DNA from: JBBRRP01 sp038251425
GTDB taxonomy: Bacteria > Myxococcota_A > Polyangia > Polyangiales > Polyangiaceae
DNA length: 64,000 bases
Reading direction: 5' to 3'
Assembly: GCA_038251425.1 (NCBI GenBank)
Contig: JBBSBI010000007.1
Span: 9,530 to 73,529 of the forward strand
Below, one piece after another: positions 60,618 to 64,000 of this stretch (its first letter is position 1; each line of letters starts with the position of its first letter). The notes below the pieces were generated by a model. The model made no database searches and was not told where the DNA came from. It worked only from the letters and a program-made list of their open reading frames with translations. The position numbers were made by a program, and so were the translations under genes.

Positions 60618-61319
60618 ATGGCTGAGCCCGCGCTGAGCGCTGCCGCAGAACCCGTAATCAATCCCCTGAAACTCATTTTGGGGGCCTCCGGCGTAGGCTT
60701 AGCTGTGCTCGGATTGCTCGCCCTGGCATCGACCGCAGTCTGGGTGATTTGGTTCTTAAAATCAGCGCAGCTACGTGGGATGCAAGCCGCACAGCTGCGT
60801 TTCGAACGCGCTGCTTCCGAGTTGGAGAATGCTTCTGATCTGGTTCAGCTCGCGCTCGACCATCGCAAATCGCCTGGCGGACGCGTGGTGATTGAACTGG
60901 CCCGCCGCTATCAGCAGAGCACCCCGACAACAGAACTCTTGCTGGCAGTGGCCAAGCGCGCGATAGCCGATGAGCAGCAGCGGGCTTCCAGCTTGATGCC
61001 AACCTTGAGCAGCATCGCTTCAGCTTCTCCGTTCATTGGACTGTTTGGTACGGTGTGGGGCATTATGGAAGCATTCTTGCTCATCGGCCTGCAAAAGAGT
61101 GCTTCTTTGCCGGTCGTGGCACCGGCCATTGGTGAAGCGTTGATCGCCACCGCCTTTGGGCTCGTCGCTGCGATTCCCGCAACGATTGGCTTCAACTACG
61201 TGGACGCACGCATAGGGCGCCTGCTCGATGAGCTCTCGGCCTCTGCGGAAGCTTGGGTCGAAACCTTGATGAACGACGCCCGGGCAACCGGCGCCGCAGC
61301 CACCACCCGGCAAGCGTAG
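60618..61319 (+). CDS. tolQ: TolQ/ExbB proton-channel protein
   Basis: 233 residues from the ATG at 60618, with AAGGAG at 60604. Three membrane helices: about 18-46 (LGASGVGLAVLGLLALASTA), 138-160 (IGLFGTVWGIMEAFLLIGLQ) and 172-197 (IGEALIATAFGLVAAIPATI), the latter two lining the proton path. Conserved SPFIGLFGTVWGIM and GEALIATAFGL are diagnostic. Drives the Tol motor with TolR. 55 bases after pal, 9 bases before tolR. Confidence 0.93.
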   Translation: MAEPALSAAAEPVINPLKLILGASGVGLAVLGLLALASTAVWVIWFLKSAQLRGMQAAQLRFERAASELENASDLVQLALDHRKSPGGRVVIELARRYQQSTPTTELLLAVAKRAIADEQQRASSLMPTLSSIASASPFIGLFGTVWGIMEAFLLIGLQKSASLPVVAPAIGEALIATAFGLVAAIPATIGFNYVDARIGRLLDELSASAEAWVETLMNDARATGAAATTRQA

Positions 61320-61328
61320 GGAAGAGCC

Positions 61329-61820
61329 GTGGGCATCAAGCTTGGCGGACGCCGCGGTCGCGGGGGTGGCTTTAGGGAGATCAACGTCACTCCGTTGGTC
61401 GACGTGATGTTGGTGTTGCTGGTTGTCTTTATGGTAACGGCGCCTCTCCTCACCACGGGGCTGCGCATCGATCTGCCCGAAGTGAAAGCCGCCGAGACTC
61501 CAGTCAAAGATGCCCGGCTACTTATCACCATCACCAAAGAAGAACGCGTGCTGTTTGGTGAGGAAGATGTCACAGGCCGAGTGCCCGAGGCTCTGCAACA
61601 GAATCAGCGCGTGCAGACCGAACGTGAGCTCTACATCCGAGCCGACAAAGACGCGCGTTACGGAATCGTGGCCAGCGTGGTCGCTGCCGCGCGCAACAGT
61701 GGCGTAGAGGCCTTGAATTTGCTGGTGCAGCCAGAAGTCGAGGAGCTGCCTCCGCCTGGTCCAACGGATACCTCAAAGACATTAGCGGTTCCTGTGAAAC
61801 CTGCGGCCCTGCCACGTTAG
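61329..61820 (+). CDS. tolR: TolR/ExbD-type motor protein
   Basis: 163 residues from a GTG at 61329. Short basic N-terminus (GIKLGGRRGRGGGFREI), one membrane helix with the essential Asp in VTPLVDVMLVLLVVFMVTA, then the periplasmic domain (LRIDLPEVKAAETPVKDARL, ELYIRADKDARYGIVASVVA, AARNSGVEALNLLVQPEVEE). Works with TolQ to energise TolA. Confidence 0.93.
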   Translation: MGIKLGGRRGRGGGFREINVTPLVDVMLVLLVVFMVTAPLLTTGLRIDLPEVKAAETPVKDARLLITITKEERVLFGEEDVTGRVPEALQQNQRVQTERELYIRADKDARYGIVASVVAAARNSGVEALNLLVQPEVEELPPPGPTDTSKTLAVPVKPAALPR

Positions 61821-61827
61821 GAACAGC

Positions 61828-62646
61828 ATGGCCTCGACGCTGCCAGCATTCTCACCCAGCGAGGTTTCAGGCGCGGTGATCTTGGGCTTTGCAGTTCAAG
61901 CCCTATTCCTCGGGATGTTTGTCTGGGCCGGAGCTAGCACCACTCACATCCAAGAACGGGAAGCGGTGCAAGATAAGGCCATCCCGATCGCTGTTAAGCC
62001 GGTGATGGATGAGCTTCCTTTGCTTAAGCTCGGCGGCAAACGCGTCCGCACGAAGCTGCCGGACATGTGGAAAAAGCAGGCTCCAGTGAAACGCTTCGAA
62101 GAGTCGAGCGCACCCTCGCCCCTGGCTGCCAAAACACCCGAAGCTCTCCCCACGAGTAAGCTCGCTGACCTCGACGCCGAGGCGCCGCCACCGGACGCCG
62201 AAATCGCTAAGGAAGTCGACGAAACCCTTGATGCTTCCATGGACGCTGAAGCTCCGAATCTAGAGCAAGAAGGCGCGGCGGATGGCGTGAAAGAGGGCAC
62301 TGAAGCGGACCCGTTGAAGGCGCGCGCCGTGAGTCAATACAAGATGAAAATCCTGGCTTGGTTCAATGCTCGCTTTCGGCCACCCGTCGGAGAGCTCGAC
62401 TGCAAAACCCTGAGCACCCTTTCGGCGAGCGTCTCGGCCACCATCGACGGTTCACGCCAGATCTCTGGATTTTCACTCAGGCGGCCGAGTGGTAATCCTA
62501 TTTTCGACGCCAAGGTGCAAAGCACGATGCAATCCGTCATTGGCCAAGAGCTTCCCCCGCCGCCCCCGCTTTACCCCGATATTCTCGATAGCAGCGTCTA
62601 TCCCACCTTCTCAGGAAAATCTGCCGAATGCGCGTCGCAACCGTAA
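61828..62646 (+). CDS. tolA: TolA/TonB-like energy transducer
   Basis: 272 residues. N-terminal membrane helix (GAVILGFAVQALFLGMFVWA), a long Lys/Pro/Glu-rich periplasmic arm (about 40-170) including VKPVMDELPLLKLGGKRVRT and repeated acidic/Ala segments, and a C-terminal TonB-type domain (SQYKMKILAWFNARFRPPVG, SASVSATIDGSRQISGFSLR, PSGNPIFDAKVQSTMQSVIG). Spans the periplasm between the motor and outer-membrane partners. Position between tolR and tolB supports TolA over a stand-alone TonB. Overlaps tolB by 19 bases. Confidence 0.85.
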   Translation: MASTLPAFSPSEVSGAVILGFAVQALFLGMFVWAGASTTHIQEREAVQDKAIPIAVKPVMDELPLLKLGGKRVRTKLPDMWKKQAPVKRFEESSAPSPLAAKTPEALPTSKLADLDAEAPPPDAEIAKEVDETLDASMDAEAPNLEQEGAADGVKEGTEADPLKARAVSQYKMKILAWFNARFRPPVGELDCKTLSTLSASVSATIDGSRQISGFSLRRPSGNPIFDAKVQSTMQSVIGQELPPPPPLYPDILDSSVYPTFSGKSAECASQP

Positions 62647-64000
62647 TCCAAGCTTTGGCGAAGTGCTTCGCCGTTTCAATGCTGTGCCTCAGCACAAGCA
62701 GCGTTTCGAACGCACAACCCAAGCCCGCAACACCGAGCGTGGCGGCTCCGCCCAAGAGCGCGCCTGTCGCGAACCCCGCCGCAGCTAAGCCGAACGAAAC
62801 ACTGCTCGGCGAATTCGTGGTGACCGGTGTAGTTCAAGAGAAGCTGCCCAAGATCGCGATTTTGCCCTCACTTTCTCCCGATTTTGAGGATGTCGTGCTG
62901 CGCGGGGTGGTGCGTCGCGATCTGGAGTTGAGCGGCTTGTTCGAGATGATCGACGAAGCCAAAGCACCTCCTGGCACGTATGGCTTTCAAGACCCAGTGG
63001 ATATCGATGCTTGGCGCAAGCTCGGTGCCGAATCCATCGTGAAAGTGGCGGCGCAAAAGAACAGCAGGGGCCAAGTGGAAGTCGTTGGGTTGGCTTACTT
63101 TCTCGACGTGGGCAAAGAGCCCGTCTACGAAAAGAAGCTTGTGATCCAGCCCGATGAAGTGCGCGTCACCGCCCACCGCATTACGGATGCTTTATTAGGC
63201 GCGCTCACCGGTCGTCCTGGTGGCTTTGCCAGCCACTTCGCGTTCTCTACCAAGTGGGGCAGAAATTATCGCATTTTCACCATGGACGCAGACGGCAACG
63301 CGCTCACCCCCGTGACGCCCGCCGACACCACCGCGATCTCACCCGCCTTTGGCCCGCTGGGCTCGCTATTCTACGCTAAAAGCGACGCCATGGCGCCCTT
63401 TCGCCTGTATCGCTTCCTTCAAAAACAAGAAACGCGCATCAACCTGGGCTCCAATGCCTCTGTTTACAGCGTGGCGTTCAACAAAGACCACACGCAAATG
63501 GCGCTCGCGATCGCTGATCCGAATGGCACGGCCATCTTCACGGCCAATCCCGATGGCAGCAATCTAAAACGCGTTTCCACGACACCCCTTGCCACGCACC
63601 CCGTCTTCAGCCCCTCTGGAAAGTTAGCTTGGATTGGCGGTTCGGAGTCGGGTGCGCAGCGCTTGTGGCTAGCTGGAAAGCCGATATCCCCGCAAGGCTT
63701 CACGGCGGCGGCTCCCACCTTCTGTGATACCGAAGACGGCATCCGCGCGGTCTACGCGGTGGTGGTCGGAGACCATCAAGATCTTGTGATGAGCAGTGAG
63801 AACGGCAAAGGCACCCAACGCTTGACCCAGAACCAAGGCTCGAATTCCTACCCCGCCTGCAGCTCCGACGGCCGCCTGCTGGCCTTTTTCTCAACGCGCA
63901 AAAAGGAACCAGGCCTTTACCTGATGTCGCTCAAGCGCTTCACCACGCACAAAGTTGCGAATCAAACGGGTATTGGTTTGCGCTGGGATCCGCTTCCTGC
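62628..64000 (+). CDS. tolB: TolB, periplasmic beta-propeller protein (3' end outside the window)
   Basis: 457 codons visible from the ATG at 62628. Signal peptide (ATVIQALAKCFAVSMLCLST, cut near SNAQ). N-terminal domain: EKLPKIAILPSLSPDFEDVV, RDLELSGLFEMIDEAKAP, WRKLGAESIVKVAAQ; then propeller blades (HFAFSTKWGRNYRIFTMDAD, TTPLATHPVFSPSGKLAWIG, QGSNSYPACSSDGRLLAFFS), the TolB pattern. Interacts with Pal and the TolA system in outer-membrane integrity. An extended Ala/Pro-rich linker after the signal is unusual. Confidence 0.93.
   Translation, partial: MRVATVIQALAKCFAVSMLCLSTSSVSNAQPKPATPSVAAPPKSAPVANPAAAKPNETLLGEFVVTGVVQEKLPKIAILPSLSPDFEDVVLRGVVRRDLELSGLFEMIDEAKAPPGTYGFQDPVDIDAWRKLGAESIVKVAAQKNSRGQVEVVGLAYFLDVGKEPVYEKKLVIQPDEVRVTAHRITDALLGALTGRPGGFASHFAFSTKWGRNYRIFTMDADGNALTPVTPADTTAISPAFGPLGSLFYAKSDAMAPFRLYRFLQKQETRINLGSNASVYSVAFNKDHTQMALAIADPNGTAIFTANPDGSNLKRVSTTPLATHPVFSPSGKLAWIGGSESGAQRLWLAGKPISPQGFTAAAPTFCDTEDGIRAVYAVVVGDHQDLVMSSENGKGTQRLTQNQGSNSYPACSSDGRLLAFFSTRKKEPGLYLMSLKRFTTHKVANQTGIGLRWDPLP

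Noticed and set aside
1..64000. CRISPR arrays, insertion sequences and prophage
   Set aside because: No regularly spaced repeats with unique spacers, no transposase or integrase, and no phage structural genes were found on either strand.

Overview
This 64 kb window is chromosomal DNA from a Gram-negative bacterium, most likely a Myxococcota (Polyangiales-like) member. The grounds are: many secreted lipoproteins in which a lipobox is followed by a Gly/Ser-rich linker; Cys-rich modules of the type common in that phylum; a DUF1552/DUF1592 pair; an ECF sigma/membrane/outer-membrane gene triad; a five-gene MoxR-VWA cluster; a DinG-family helicase with a myxobacterial-looking Fe-S region; and a Tol-Pal cluster. 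Base composition looks like high-50s percent GC by eye, lower than cultured myxobacteria, so an uncultured lineage is plausible. No rRNA, tRNA, insertion sequence, prophage or CRISPR array was recognised.

Layout. 1-2.4 kb: 3' part of a membrane pyrophosphatase (minus). 2.7-5.8 kb: MacA/MacB-type export operon. 5.9-12.3 kb: envelope and hydrolase genes (SUMF1-like lipoprotein, esterase, two lipoproteins, lipase-like protein, outer-membrane protein). 12.3-16.4 kb (minus): a VapC PIN-domain remnant, an MFS transporter with a probable 3' frameshift, a FusA2-type EF-G, SlyX, and a 74-residue protein that looks like a chromosomal Acb2/Tad1 hairpin-domain protein. 16.6-25.3 kb: accessory region rich in Cys- and Gly-rich lipoproteins, short repeats, a degraded sigma-like/PA14 locus, a ThuA-domain lipoprotein and a two-gene RHH/nucleotidyltransferase module behind a 22-bp perfect palindrome. 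25.3-27.8 kb: ECF sigma triad plus a fragment of another outer-membrane protein gene. 27.9-29.7 kb: motAB. 29.7-33.5 kb: MgtA-type P-ATPase and pirin. 33.5-36.7 kb: DUF1552 and DUF1592 secreted proteins. 36.7-38.4 kb: an AT-rich palindromic intergenic region and two conserved unknowns. 38.4-50.3 kb (minus): Ala/Lys-rich periplasmic protein, plant-type glutamate-cysteine ligase, a homocysteine-methyltransferase-like protein lacking its zinc cysteines, two VWA proteins, DUF58, MoxR and a coiled-coil membrane protein. 50.5-59.9 kb: response regulator with a histone-H1-like tail, DinG-like helicase, PilZ protein, PpiD-like foldase, M16 peptidase, XRE regulator and a CxxC-array protein with its membrane partner. 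60-64 kb: pal-tolQ-tolR-tolA-tolB, with tolB running off the end.

How the genes fit together. Most of the window serves the envelope: energising (pyrophosphatase, Tol motor, flagellar or gliding stator), export (MacAB), chaperoning (PpiD, MoxR-VWA) and decorating it with lipoproteins. The strongest candidates for unusual biology are the Acb2/Tad1-like protein next to slyX, the RHH/nucleotidyltransferase module with its operator, the methyltransferase-fold pseudoenzyme translationally coupled to the MoxR-VWA operon, and the receiver domain fused to an H1-like repeat tail. All functional calls are from reading the sequence by eye; none was checked by a database search.
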